Below, one piece after another: positions 1-7,312 of a stretch of DNA of 49,481 nucleotides (position 1 is its first letter; each line of letters starts with the position of its first letter). Under the pieces are notes generated by a model. The model did not search any database. It had not been told where the DNA came from and saw only the letters and a list, made by a program, of their open reading frames with translations. The position numbers and the translations under genes were made by a program. This DNA is from Dyella acidisoli (GTDB lineage: Bacteria > Pseudomonadota > Gammaproteobacteria > Xanthomonadales > Rhodanobacteraceae), in assembly GCF_030160295.1 (NCBI RefSeq), contig NZ_BSOB01000002.1:1-49481 (forward strand). The letters run 5' to 3'.

Positions 1-265
1 CCGTGAGGATCTGCAACGGAATCGGCACCTGCTCCATCTGTTGCGTGCGGCTTTGTGCCGTCACGGTGATGTTGCCTAGCTGCTTGGCTTGGCTGGCGTC
101 GGGCGCCTGCTGGCCGGCTGCGGACTTTTTCGTCGCTGCATTGTTATTCGTGTCCTGCCCTGCTCCATCAGCCATCGCGGGCAATGCTGCAAACAACAGC
201 AACACAGCACCACCGTAAAGCGCCTGACGCAGACACGTGGACAACCTATGTGGACGCATGTACAT
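1..265 (-). CDS. TonB-dependent receptor, N-terminal part (cut by window edge)
   Basis: The gene starts at ATG 265 and runs off the left edge, so only about 88 residues are visible. They show a signal peptide with a hydrophobic stretch ending in LLFAALPAMA, a low-complexity Asn/Ala/Gln-rich linker, and then GNITVTAQSRTQQMEQVPIP, typical of the region just before the plug domain of TonB-dependent outer-membrane receptors. A GGGGAG Shine-Dalgarno sequence lies about 6 bases before the ATG; a second in-frame ATG follows two codons later. It is the last visible gene of the minus-strand operon that begins with the FGGY kinase, 50 bases after the MFS transporter gene. By context it would carry the operon's substrate across the outer membrane. 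The family call is firm; the substrate is unknown. Confidence 0.85.
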   Translation of the reverse strand, partial: MYMRPHRLSTCLRQALYGGAVLLLFAALPAMADGAGQDTNNNAATKKSAAGQQAPDASQAKQLGNITVTAQSRTQQMEQVPIPLQILT

Positions 266-315
266 GCCAATCTCCCCTCAAGTCACAACATCGCAGTTAG
301 CGCGATGCGTATCGT

Positions 316-1503
316 CTATTTGACTTCCCCCTCACCCGATAAAGCTGCGTGTGACCTCTGCCTGGACAGAGCACCGAGCTTCACCCCCATCACTGCAACA
401 ACCACGCATGCCGAAAATCCCGCGGCCAACAACGGGACGTGGTGCACGTCATTGCCATGCACAGTCAACGACGTCACCAACGGCCCAAAACCGGTGCCAA
501 CCAACTGTGCCGGCGGCACAAGCATGGCGATACGCCCGCGCGGATCGATATCGAACGCCAAGCGGATATGGAACGGCATCTGGAACAGCCACAGAAAGCC
601 GAATGCCACGCATAACGCGGCGAAAACCGAGGAACTGTGCGGCGCCAGCTGATACATGGTGATACCGATGGCAGCGAACGCCAGCGCACTGATCACTACG
701 GCCTGCAACAGTTTCCATCGACGCACCATCAGGGCCGCGGCGCCGCCACCCACGATCTGCATGACCAGCACGAGTGCAGCGAGTGCGTTGATCGAAATGC
801 CGATGCCGGCAGCATTCACCACGGGCTCGAGATAAGCCCAAAGCGCACCCATCGCACTCATGTGCAGAAACGGTACCAGCAGCGCGAAAAATCCGGTCCA
901 TGAAACGACGGACGGATGAATCTCTTCCGTATGCGTACCCAATTGCACGGGCAGGCGCGACGCCACCAGCAGCGGCAGCGAACAAAGTACGGCAAGCAGG
1001 ACGAAGGCTTCGCTCCAGCCGAGCGAGGCGATCGAGATCTTGGCAAGCAGCAAGGCGGCGGATGCCTGCACCGCTGTCTGCACTGTGAGGAAAATACCGG
1101 CCAGGCGATCCGGTTGCGGCGAGCGGATGATGATCATCGTCGCGATCCAGAACAGGCACGCTTCGGCAAGCCCTGCCGCCACGCGCCACGCCACACAGAC
1201 CAGATCGCCATGGGCCGTCAGCGTCAGCAGATTGATAGCCACCAGCAACAGACTCGCCACCACGGCAACATTGCGCAGGCGATTCAAAGGCATCCACTTC
1301 TCGGCGAGGATGGTGCCGATACCCAACGCGAAGATTTCACCCATGGCGACGATGCCGACGCCTTCCATCGAAATACGCTGCTGGTCCACCAGGCTTCCCA
1401 GCAATGCCGGTTGCAAACCGAGCACGAGCAGCGCCACGCAACCGGCTGCCAATGCGGCAACGGTTTCGGAAGGTTTGAAATGCACCGCAACCGATGTATT
1501 CAT
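316..1503 (-). CDS. MFS transporter
   Basis: A 395-residue, very hydrophobic protein with about twelve predicted membrane segments, the usual size for a major facilitator permease of the inner membrane. The frame stays open upstream to 1713, but that extension is rich in Arg and Cys, overlaps the preceding gene, and has no membrane character. The chosen start is ATG 1503 (protein begins MNTSVAVHF), preceded by GGAAG. The charged loop between segments 2 and 3 is short and the classical MFS signature is weak, so the substrate cannot be read from sequence. It lies between the aldolase-like gene and the TonB receptor gene, so it probably moves the operon's substrate from periplasm to cytoplasm. 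Confidence 0.82.
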   Translation of the reverse strand: MNTSVAVHFKPSETVAALAAGCVALLVLGLQPALLGSLVDQQRISMEGVGIVAMGEIFALGIGTILAEKWMPLNRLRNVAVVASLLLVAINLLTLTAHGDLVCVAWRVAAGLAEACLFWIATMIIIRSPQPDRLAGIFLTVQTAVQASAALLLAKISIASLGWSEAFVLLAVLCSLPLLVASRLPVQLGTHTEEIHPSVVSWTGFFALLVPFLHMSAMGALWAYLEPVVNAAGIGISINALAALVLVMQIVGGGAAALMVRRWKLLQAVVISALAFAAIGITMYQLAPHSSSVFAALCVAFGFLWLFQMPFHIRLAFDIDPRGRIAMLVPPAQLVGTGFGPLVTSLTVHGNDVHHVPLLAAGFSACVVVAVMGVKLGALSRQRSHAALSGEGEVK

Positions 1504-1550
1504 GGACGTCTTCCGTAAAGGCGTGTTTGGCGCTGCGACATGATGCCCCC

Positions 1551-2183
1551 TCAGTAACCTTTCACTTCTTCCGGCAGCAATCCTTGTGCGAAACGTTGCA
1601 CCGCACGCTTCTGATCTTTCTTCAAGCGTCCATTGGCAATGCGGCAAACCCACCATGGCAGCGTGTGCAGCCGCGCACCTGTTGCCAAGGCAAGCACATA
1701 GGCCTTGGCGCACTTCTCCAACAGCTCGGCATTAAGCACGAGACGATGCACGGTAGTGCCGAATACCAACACGTTATGTTCGCTGGCCCACACATTCCCG
1801 CCCGTCGCGAGACATCGCCGCGCGTCTGCCTGCAAATCGTCAGAGTGACCGGGCATCGGTACGGCAGCAGCGCCAAGATGCCTGGCTTGTTCGTCAAACG
1901 ATTGCGGCAGATGGCCGCCAAAACTGCCGAGTGTTCGCCCGAAAGCGCCACCGCCCAGCGCAATCGCCCCCACATCGGGGCGTACGGCGTATACAACGAT
2001 ATGCTGCGCCAGTTCGCTATTCGGTTTGGCAGATAGCGACACACGCAGCGGTTCGGCGCCGAGCGTGGCGATCAGCAAATCCTGCGTGCCAGGCAGACGC
2101 ACGGAAACGCTGCCGCCTTCGCCAAGCAGATGCTTGTCATCCAGGCGTTGCATGGCATCGAGAAGAATGGACGCGAGCGTCAT
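1551..2183 (-). CDS. Class II aldolase/adducin-fold protein lacking the metal site
   Basis: A 210-residue protein that aligns by eye with the true class II aldolase encoded two genes upstream (3657-4322). The Gly-rich loop (GEGGSVSVR), a Glu and His spaced as in the active enzyme (E57 and H61), and a later His (H136, in SEHNVL) are recognisable. The zinc-binding His-x-His of the family (H95 and H97 in the neighbour) is replaced by Ala-Leu-Gly (residues 75-77). Aldolase or epimerase chemistry that depends on the metal is therefore unlikely. It might be a partner or regulator of the active aldolase, or have a different reaction. It starts 4 bases after the aminotransferase stop, so it is almost certainly co-transcribed. 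Family assignment is moderate; function unknown. Confidence 0.7.
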   Translation of the reverse strand: MTLASILLDAMQRLDDKHLLGEGGSVSVRLPGTQDLLIATLGAEPLRVSLSAKPNSELAQHIVVYAVRPDVGAIALGGGAFGRTLGSFGGHLPQSFDEQARHLGAAAVPMPGHSDDLQADARRCLATGGNVWASEHNVLVFGTTVHRLVLNAELLEKCAKAYVLALATGARLHTLPWWVCRIANGRLKKDQKRAVQRFAQGLLPEEVKGY

Positions 2184-2187
2184 AGCA

Positions 2188-3660
2188 TCACACCAGTTTC
2201 AGTACGTCTTCGAAACGGTTGAGCGCATCGTCGATCACCTCGTCAGTGTCCGCGAGGCTGGTGTAGATGCGGCTTCCCGCCAAGGTGATGATTCCATGCG
2301 CGGTATAGGCCGCGCCCATTTCCTCCATCATGTGCTTGCGCTCTTTGGCTTCGTTCTTCACGCGAATGAGCTTGAGCAGGTTGCTGGTATCCAGCAGCAT
2401 CACGCCGGACGTCTGCAGATGCACGATCGAGCCCATGTTGTATGCGACATAGGGCAAACCGAGGCGTTCGATGATCTGCTCCAGGCCTTGCCGCAAGCGA
2501 TCGCCAGCACGGCCTGCCTTCACTGCAGCTTGCGTGCGCTGCATTTCGAGCAAGGCAAAGTAGCCTGCCGCGCAGGACAAGGGATTGGCCGTAAGCGTGC
2601 CGCCAACGAACGCGCGCTTGGTGGTAGTGCCGATGCCGCCAACCAGCATCATCATGATGTCGCGCCGACCGCCAATGCCACCTGCCATCGGGTAGCCACC
2701 GGTAAGGCATTTGCCGAGGATGGTCAGGTCGGGCTTGATGCCGAAATAGCCCTGCGCACCGCCCATGCCCGCGCGAAAACCTGTTACCACTTCATCGAAG
2801 ATCAGCAACGCGTCGAATTCATCGCATAGCTTGCGCAAGCCGGCGTTGAAATCTCGCGTTACCGGCCGGGTGCCGCTTTCAGGCCCGAACGGCTCAACGA
2901 TAACGGCAGCGGTACCGCCGCGCAGGCGATTCCACATCAGCTTGCGACGTATGGCTTCGAGATCGTTCGGCAAGCTTTCCTGCGTGGTGGCAGTCGCACC
3001 GCGCGGAATGCCTATGGCTTCCATGCGGCCCGTGTTCGGCAAGCGCATGCCGTACACCATCTGATCGCTCCATCCGTGGTAACCACCGCCGATCTTGATC
3101 ACGCGCTTCTTGCCGGTGTACGCACGCGCCAGACGAATCGCACCCATCACCGCTTCCGTGCCGGAGCCCATCATGCGCAGCATGTCGACGCCTGGCATGA
3201 CCTGGCAAACCAACTCCGCCAGTTTTACTTCGTATTCGTGCAACAAGCCGGTGATTGGCCCGCACTCGTTCAACAGCACCTGCACCTGCACGAGTACGGC
3301 CGGATAGTTGGAGCCCAGCAAGGTGGGTCCGCCGGCCTGCAGAAAATCGATATAGCGATTGCCGTCCACGTCCGTCATATGCGCGTCGTGCGCTTCGCGG
3401 ATCGCCAACGGAAACGGATAGTTGAATGCGAGGTTGTGCTGCACGCCGCCTGGAATGACCTGCTTGGCTTGTTCGGACAAGCGCTTGGAGCCCTGGCAGC
3501 GTGTTTCGAAGTAATCGAGCACCTTGGCCATCGCATCGCGGCGGATGGGCCGGATGGGCTGCTTTACCAGTGCATCGAAACGCCGATAAAGCGCATCGGT
3601 ATCCGGCCATTGAGAGATCGCGCTGACGGTGGTATCGACGGACGTGTCGTGGAAGTTCAT
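2188..3660 (-). CDS. Class III PLP-dependent aminotransferase (glutamate-1-semialdehyde aminomutase-like)
   Basis: A 490-residue fold-type I PLP enzyme. Visible landmarks are the PLP phosphate-binding GSGTEAVMGAIRLAR near residue 166, IFDEVVTGFR with the ring-nitrogen Asp at 289, and ILGKCLTGGYPMAG with the Schiff-base Lys at 317. The overall pattern resembles glutamate-1-semialdehyde 2,1-aminomutase. A roughly 60-residue N-terminal extension and the operon context argue against a haem-biosynthesis role. Its start overlaps the aldolase stop by 4 bases (ATGA), implying translational coupling. In the cytoplasm it would transaminate an aldehyde, or move an amino group, on the operon's substrate or on an aldol cleavage product. 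The substrate is not determinable from sequence. Confidence 0.87.
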   Translation of the reverse strand: MNFHDTSVDTTVSAISQWPDTDALYRRFDALVKQPIRPIRRDAMAKVLDYFETRCQGSKRLSEQAKQVIPGGVQHNLAFNYPFPLAIREAHDAHMTDVDGNRYIDFLQAGGPTLLGSNYPAVLVQVQVLLNECGPITGLLHEYEVKLAELVCQVMPGVDMLRMMGSGTEAVMGAIRLARAYTGKKRVIKIGGGYHGWSDQMVYGMRLPNTGRMEAIGIPRGATATTQESLPNDLEAIRRKLMWNRLRGGTAAVIVEPFGPESGTRPVTRDFNAGLRKLCDEFDALLIFDEVVTGFRAGMGGAQGYFGIKPDLTILGKCLTGGYPMAGGIGGRRDIMMMLVGGIGTTTKRAFVGGTLTANPLSCAAGYFALLEMQRTQAAVKAGRAGDRLRQGLEQIIERLGLPYVAYNMGSIVHLQTSGVMLLDTSNLLKLIRVKNEAKERKHMMEEMGAAYTAHGIITLAGSRIYTSLADTDEVIDDALNRFEDVLKLV

Positions 3661-4322
3661 ACGACCATTTCCTGGATGGGTTGAGCATCAAGTGTTGCCA
3701 GCAAACGCTGTAACGCGGCTTGTTGCGGTGATGCTTGCGCCGCGCGTGCCGTGATGCGTTCGCGCAGATAATCGAGGGTCAATCTTTCGAGCGCGGAGAT
3801 GGCGCGCAGTGCACGCTCTGCGCTGGTACCGCAGCAAATGGCACCATGCGTGCGCAGCAAATAGGCATTGGCATCGGGCAGCACAGCCTTGGCCAGCTTG
3901 CTCGACAACCAGGACGTACCCGACGGTGCATACCCCACCACGCGCACTTCATCACCAAGCAAGGCACGGTCTTCGGCGCGAAGGACCGGCACAGGCTTCC
4001 CGAGCAGCGTGCACGCGCTCGCAATCGGTTGATGCGTATGAATACTGGCGCGGCAATCCGTACGAATGCTCAGCAACTTGGCGTGCATGCCGGCTTCCAC
4101 GGTCGGCTTGCGATCGCCATCAATCTTGGCGAGATCGCGCAACCTAAGTACGCAGGCATCCGCCGCCGTCATCTCGTAGTAATCCATGGCCGATGGCGTG
4201 ACGACGATGTGTTCATCATCGACTTTCAACGCCAGATTGCCGCCGGTCGCGGCAAAATAACCGTGATCGGCCAGCAGCACGCTCATCTCGACCACTTGCT
4301 GGCGAGCGCTTTGAAATTTCAT
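3657..4322 (-). CDS. Class II aldolase (L-fuculose/L-ribulose-phosphate type)
   Basis: A 221-residue member of the class II aldolase/adducin family, the usual length. The expected zinc ligands are present: HTH at residues 95-97 and THG with His 159. A catalytic Glu sits at position 76 (VEAGMH), and TGGNLALK near residue 26 is the phosphate-binding loop. Family members cleave ketose 1-phosphates retro-aldol or epimerise ribulose 5-phosphate. Gene order suggests that it acts after the FGGY kinase, whose stop it overlaps by 4 bases. Its own stop overlaps the aminotransferase start in the same way. It may equally be an erythronate/threonate-type 4-phosphate decarboxylase, since that subfamily has the same motif set. 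Confidence 0.88.
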   Translation of the reverse strand: MKFQSARQQVVEMSVLLADHGYFAATGGNLALKVDDEHIVVTPSAMDYYEMTAADACVLRLRDLAKIDGDRKPTVEAGMHAKLLSIRTDCRASIHTHQPIASACTLLGKPVPVLRAEDRALLGDEVRVVGYAPSGTSWLSSKLAKAVLPDANAYLLRTHGAICCGTSAERALRAISALERLTLDYLRERITARAAQASPQQAALQRLLATLDAQPIQEMVV

Positions 4323-5947
4323 CGCGGCGTACTCCGATGCTGATTAATGCGACGGTAAAGCGGCGCGAGGCGCCGATGCAGTTCCTTGAACGTGCCGAAG
4401 CGATCGTCGTAGAGGCCTCGCAAGGTTTCGCGCGGCTCGAATCGCCGCTGGCTCGGACATAGTGCCGGCACATCATCGAACGACAACTCGCCCAAACCGA
4501 CGCCCGCAATGAACGCGGCGCCCAACGCATTGGCCTGAATCGGTGCAATGGGCTGCTCCACTACCATCCCGGTGACGTCGGCGATCATCTGGCACCACAC
4601 TTGCGATTGCCCACCGCCGCCGACCACCGTCATCGACGCTCCCTTGCTGCTGCCGACGAAGTTCAGCATGGGCTCCAGCATCCAGCGTGTGTTCAAGGCC
4701 ACGCCTTCGAGAAACGCGCGGATCATGTCTTCGCGCGTATGTTCCAGCGAAAGATTGAACAAACCCGCGCGCAGATGGCGATCGTCCACCGGCGTGCGCT
4801 CGCCTTGCAGCCATGGGAGGTAAATCAGTCCGCGCGATCCGGCGGGCACGCGGTCGGCGATGCTGTCGAGCAGCGGGTAGACATCGGGCCGAGAGTTGTC
4901 GCTCATCAGCTCGTCCGGATGGAACAGGATGCGATCGCGCAGCATCGTCAGATTGCTGCACGCGGCCGATTGCATGGCTATCGCCAAGTAGCGATTGTTT
5001 CGGGCGCAGGGAATCGACGCGATGTACGCGCTGAGATGAGTGCGCTTTTCTGGAACGTGGGCGCCGATCCACGACGACGTGCCGAGATAAAGATGAAGCT
5101 CGCGATCGCGCACGGTGCCAGCGCCGATCGCCGCAGCAGAAGTATCCACCATGCCGGCAACAACACGTGTAGCCGGGGAAAGTCCAAGCGTCTCGGCCAC
5201 CATTGGCGTGAGGTGACCAAGTACCTCGGTGGATGGAAGCAGCTCAGGCAGACGCTCGCGATCGACGCCCAGCATGCGCAACAACCGGTCGTCGTAGCGC
5301 ACACGAGAGAGGTCTCGATTGTCGGTCACCCAGGTCGTGAGGGCGGAATCGTAGGTGGAACAGAAACGTCCCGTGAGCCGGAGATTCAGGAAGTCGAGCG
5401 GCCCCAGAAACTTGTATGTGCGCTCGAACAGCGATGCATCGTGATCACGCAACCATGCAATATGTCCCGCCTGATCTTTGCCGGACAAAGACGGTGCACC
5501 GCCTGTGAGCCGCAGCCAGCGTGCCAGCTTCAGGGGCCCATAGCCCTGGATATTCAGCCATCCACTGCGCGCTCGTCGACGAATGGCATCAGCGCCGCGC
5601 ATGTCCAGCCACAACATCGCGCGCGAAAGCGCCTTTCCCTGTCTATCCACTGGTACCGTGCATTCATGAAGCGCGGAACAGCAGACGGCAATCACTTGCC
5701 TGCAAAGTTGAGCGTTATCTGCCAGCAATTCCTGCGCCGCACCGAGAAACGCCTGCCACCAATCCTCGGCATCCTGCTCTACGCCATGCTCGCCAACCAG
5801 ATGCATGGGAACGGACCGGAATGCCCATGACCGCACGCTTCCGTCCAGCCCTACCAGCGCGCATTTGCAGCCCGACGTGCCCAGATCGACCGCCAGGATC
5901 AGGCGCTCGTTGCTGGAGGACACTGTGGCCTGCTCGGCGTTCGGCAT
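4319..5947 (-). CDS. FGGY-family carbohydrate kinase
   Basis: About 542 residues from ATG 5947 (MPNAEQ). An in-frame TTG at 5962 would add five residues, but it is the poorer choice. The ATP-binding phosphate-1 motif LAVDLGTSGCKCALVG lies near the N-terminus. The adenosine-binding region VGGGGQSQVWCQMIADVTG and the following ANALGAAFIAG lie near residue 450, as in xylulokinase and related kinases. It would phosphorylate a sugar or polyol imported by the MFS and TonB proteins and pass it to the class II aldolase. It is the first gene of the minus-strand operon, directly downstream of the palindromic operator, and divergent from the TetR-type gene. The substrate within FGGY (xylulose, ribulose, fuculose, erythritol and others) is not resolved. 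Confidence 0.88.
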   Translation of the reverse strand: MPNAEQATVSSSNERLILAVDLGTSGCKCALVGLDGSVRSWAFRSVPMHLVGEHGVEQDAEDWWQAFLGAAQELLADNAQLCRQVIAVCCSALHECTVPVDRQGKALSRAMLWLDMRGADAIRRRARSGWLNIQGYGPLKLARWLRLTGGAPSLSGKDQAGHIAWLRDHDASLFERTYKFLGPLDFLNLRLTGRFCSTYDSALTTWVTDNRDLSRVRYDDRLLRMLGVDRERLPELLPSTEVLGHLTPMVAETLGLSPATRVVAGMVDTSAAAIGAGTVRDRELHLYLGTSSWIGAHVPEKRTHLSAYIASIPCARNNRYLAIAMQSAACSNLTMLRDRILFHPDELMSDNSRPDVYPLLDSIADRVPAGSRGLIYLPWLQGERTPVDDRHLRAGLFNLSLEHTREDMIRAFLEGVALNTRWMLEPMLNFVGSSKGASMTVVGGGGQSQVWCQMIADVTGMVVEQPIAPIQANALGAAFIAGVGLGELSFDDVPALCPSQRRFEPRETLRGLYDDRFGTFKELHRRLAPLYRRINQHRSTPR

Positions 5948-5963
5948 CGTCGACTTACCCAAA

Positions 5964-6007
5964 AGCTAGTTTTAGCTACAATATAGTTATAGCTATAATC
6001 GGCGCAA
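5964..6007. promoter_or_regulatory. Divergent promoters with palindromic operator
   Basis: This AT-rich island lies between the FGGY operon and the TetR-type gene. It holds the perfect palindrome TATAGCTATA (5988-5997) and another TAGCTA palindrome at 5973-5978, 17 bases apart start to start. For the minus-strand operon, TTGCGC (6007-6002) and TATATT (5985-5980) with a 16-base spacer make a plausible sigma-70 promoter, with the 10-mer palindrome inside the spacer. For the plus strand, TATAAT at 5994-5999 overlaps the same palindrome and would serve the regulator gene; its -35 is poor. Binding by the regulator would block both promoters. The palindrome is seen directly; promoter roles and regulator binding are inferred. 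Confidence 0.6.
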
Positions 6008-6032
6008 GCCCTCCCCCGCCGGACCGCACCCC

Positions 6033-6704
6033 GTGCCCTCCCAGCCCAACCGAACCCGCCGCACAGCTAAACGTCCCAAGCTCGCCCTGAGCCCCAAAGT
6101 GGTGCCGGCGCAGTCGCGCGCCGCGGAAACCTACGAGCACCTGCTTACCGTTACAGCACAGGTACTTGCCGACGTCGGTTTCGAATTGCTCACCACCAAC
6201 CTGGTGTGCGAGCGAGCGAAGTTGTCGCCGCCGGCGTTGTACCGCTACTTTCCCAATAAGTACGCCATGCTGCACGAGCTCGGACTGCGTTTGATGCAGA
6301 AGCAGAATGCACTGATCCCGCAATGGCTGACGCCTGCTGCGTTCAAGTCAGCGAAGAAGCTGGAGGATGCAATCACGGGACTTTTGCTCGAAACCTACAA
6401 AGTCACGCGTGAAACCACCGGCGGCATTTGGATCATGCGTGCATTGCGCGCGATACCGATGCTTCAAGATGTACGGCTCGAATCGGCCAAGGTGGTTGCT
6501 TCGCAGGTCACCGCGCGACTCAGCGAGGCATTTCCGAAGAGTGCGCAAGAAGATCTGGAACTCATCAGCCGTGTGGCCGACAGCATGTCCTACGCTGCGC
6601 TGGAGATGTTGTTCGACGATCCGTTGCTGGATTCGTCGGCGGTCATGCGCCTGGTTGCTGCGAGCCTTGCGAGCCATGTGGCACGCCTGAAGGGAAAGGC
6701 ATAA
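6033..6704 (+). CDS. TetR/AcrR-family transcriptional regulator
   Basis: A 223-residue protein with an N-terminal helix-turn-helix (LLTTNLVCERAKLSPPALYR followed by YFPNKYAMLHE, residues ~50-80), characteristic of TetR repressors, and a divergent C-terminal ligand-binding part. It starts at GTG 6033; no Shine-Dalgarno is evident, so a slightly later start is possible. The first 30 residues are a basic, Pro-rich tail. It is transcribed away from the sugar-catabolism operon across the palindromic island at 5964-6007, the classic arrangement for a local autoregulated repressor released by a pathway metabolite. Confidence 0.88.
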   Translation: MPSQPNRTRRTAKRPKLALSPKVVPAQSRAAETYEHLLTVTAQVLADVGFELLTTNLVCERAKLSPPALYRYFPNKYAMLHELGLRLMQKQNALIPQWLTPAAFKSAKKLEDAITGLLLETYKVTRETTGGIWIMRALRAIPMLQDVRLESAKVVASQVTARLSEAFPKSAQEDLELISRVADSMSYAALEMLFDDPLLDSSAVMRLVAASLASHVARLKGKA

Positions 6705-6719
6705 TTGAGTCGGGGGCAC

Positions 6720-7312
6720 GCCTCTCTCTCTTTGGAACCTGATTAGCCTCTGGTCTCAGCTGGGGATGTCGTGGTGTTGGGGGATTGCCTGCGGCGCTTT
6801 CGGAGCTTTCGGACCCTAAAGGGCCCGAGTCACTTTTCTTTGCTGGCCCAAAGAAAAGTAACCCAAAGAAATGGCCTGAAGAGCTCGTGGCATTGCATAG
6901 GTTACAAGCCTGATGGATGTCGCCTTGCTTTGATCATTGGCGGGCCAAGCTTCCACCGCGCCGCTATACCGCGAGGCGTCGAAGCGCTGAGGACTTAAGG
7001 CAGATCGGGCAGACCTCGGCAAAGCTCAGCTTCTGGGCAGGCGCGCTTTAAGCCCTCAGTGCTTCGACGCCTCGCGGTATAGCGGGGACGTTGAACCATA
7101 GGCGACCAACCACCTATCTAGCCATACACGTTCAGGCTTTTACCCTACCCATGCTGTGAGCCTTTTAGGCCATTTCTTTGGGTTACTTTTCTTTGGGCCA
7201 GCAAAGAAAAGTGACCCGGTCGCTTCGCGACCGGAAGCGCCGCAGGCAATGCCACAACAACACAACATACACAGCCGAAGCGAGACGCTAATCAGGCCGA
7301 AGCGAGAGGAGC
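6720..7312. repeat. Large nested palindromic repeat element, copy 1
   Basis: This roughly 590-bp gene-free element is almost wholly built from inverted repeats. The perfect 49-bp outer arms are 6829-6877 and 7167-7215; they extend outward imperfectly for about 100 bp to each end. The inner arms, 38 bp and nearly identical, are 6961-6998 and 7048-7085. They enclose a non-palindromic core, 6999-7047. The spacers between outer and inner arms are unique and unrelated to each other. A second full copy lies at 24565-25105 and a third, partial one at 49320-49433. The core orientation differs between copies 1 and 2. The right end abuts the stop codon of the epimerase gene. No transposase is present, and short open frames within it look fortuitous. 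Confidence 0.9.

Noticed and set aside
1504-1713. N-terminal extension of the MFS transporter
   Set aside because: It overlaps the preceding gene, is Arg/Cys-rich, and lacks the hydrophobic pattern of the protein.
2188-3660. Calling the aminotransferase HemL
   Set aside because: Its N-terminal extension and a sugar-catabolism operon argue for another substrate despite the aminomutase-like pattern.
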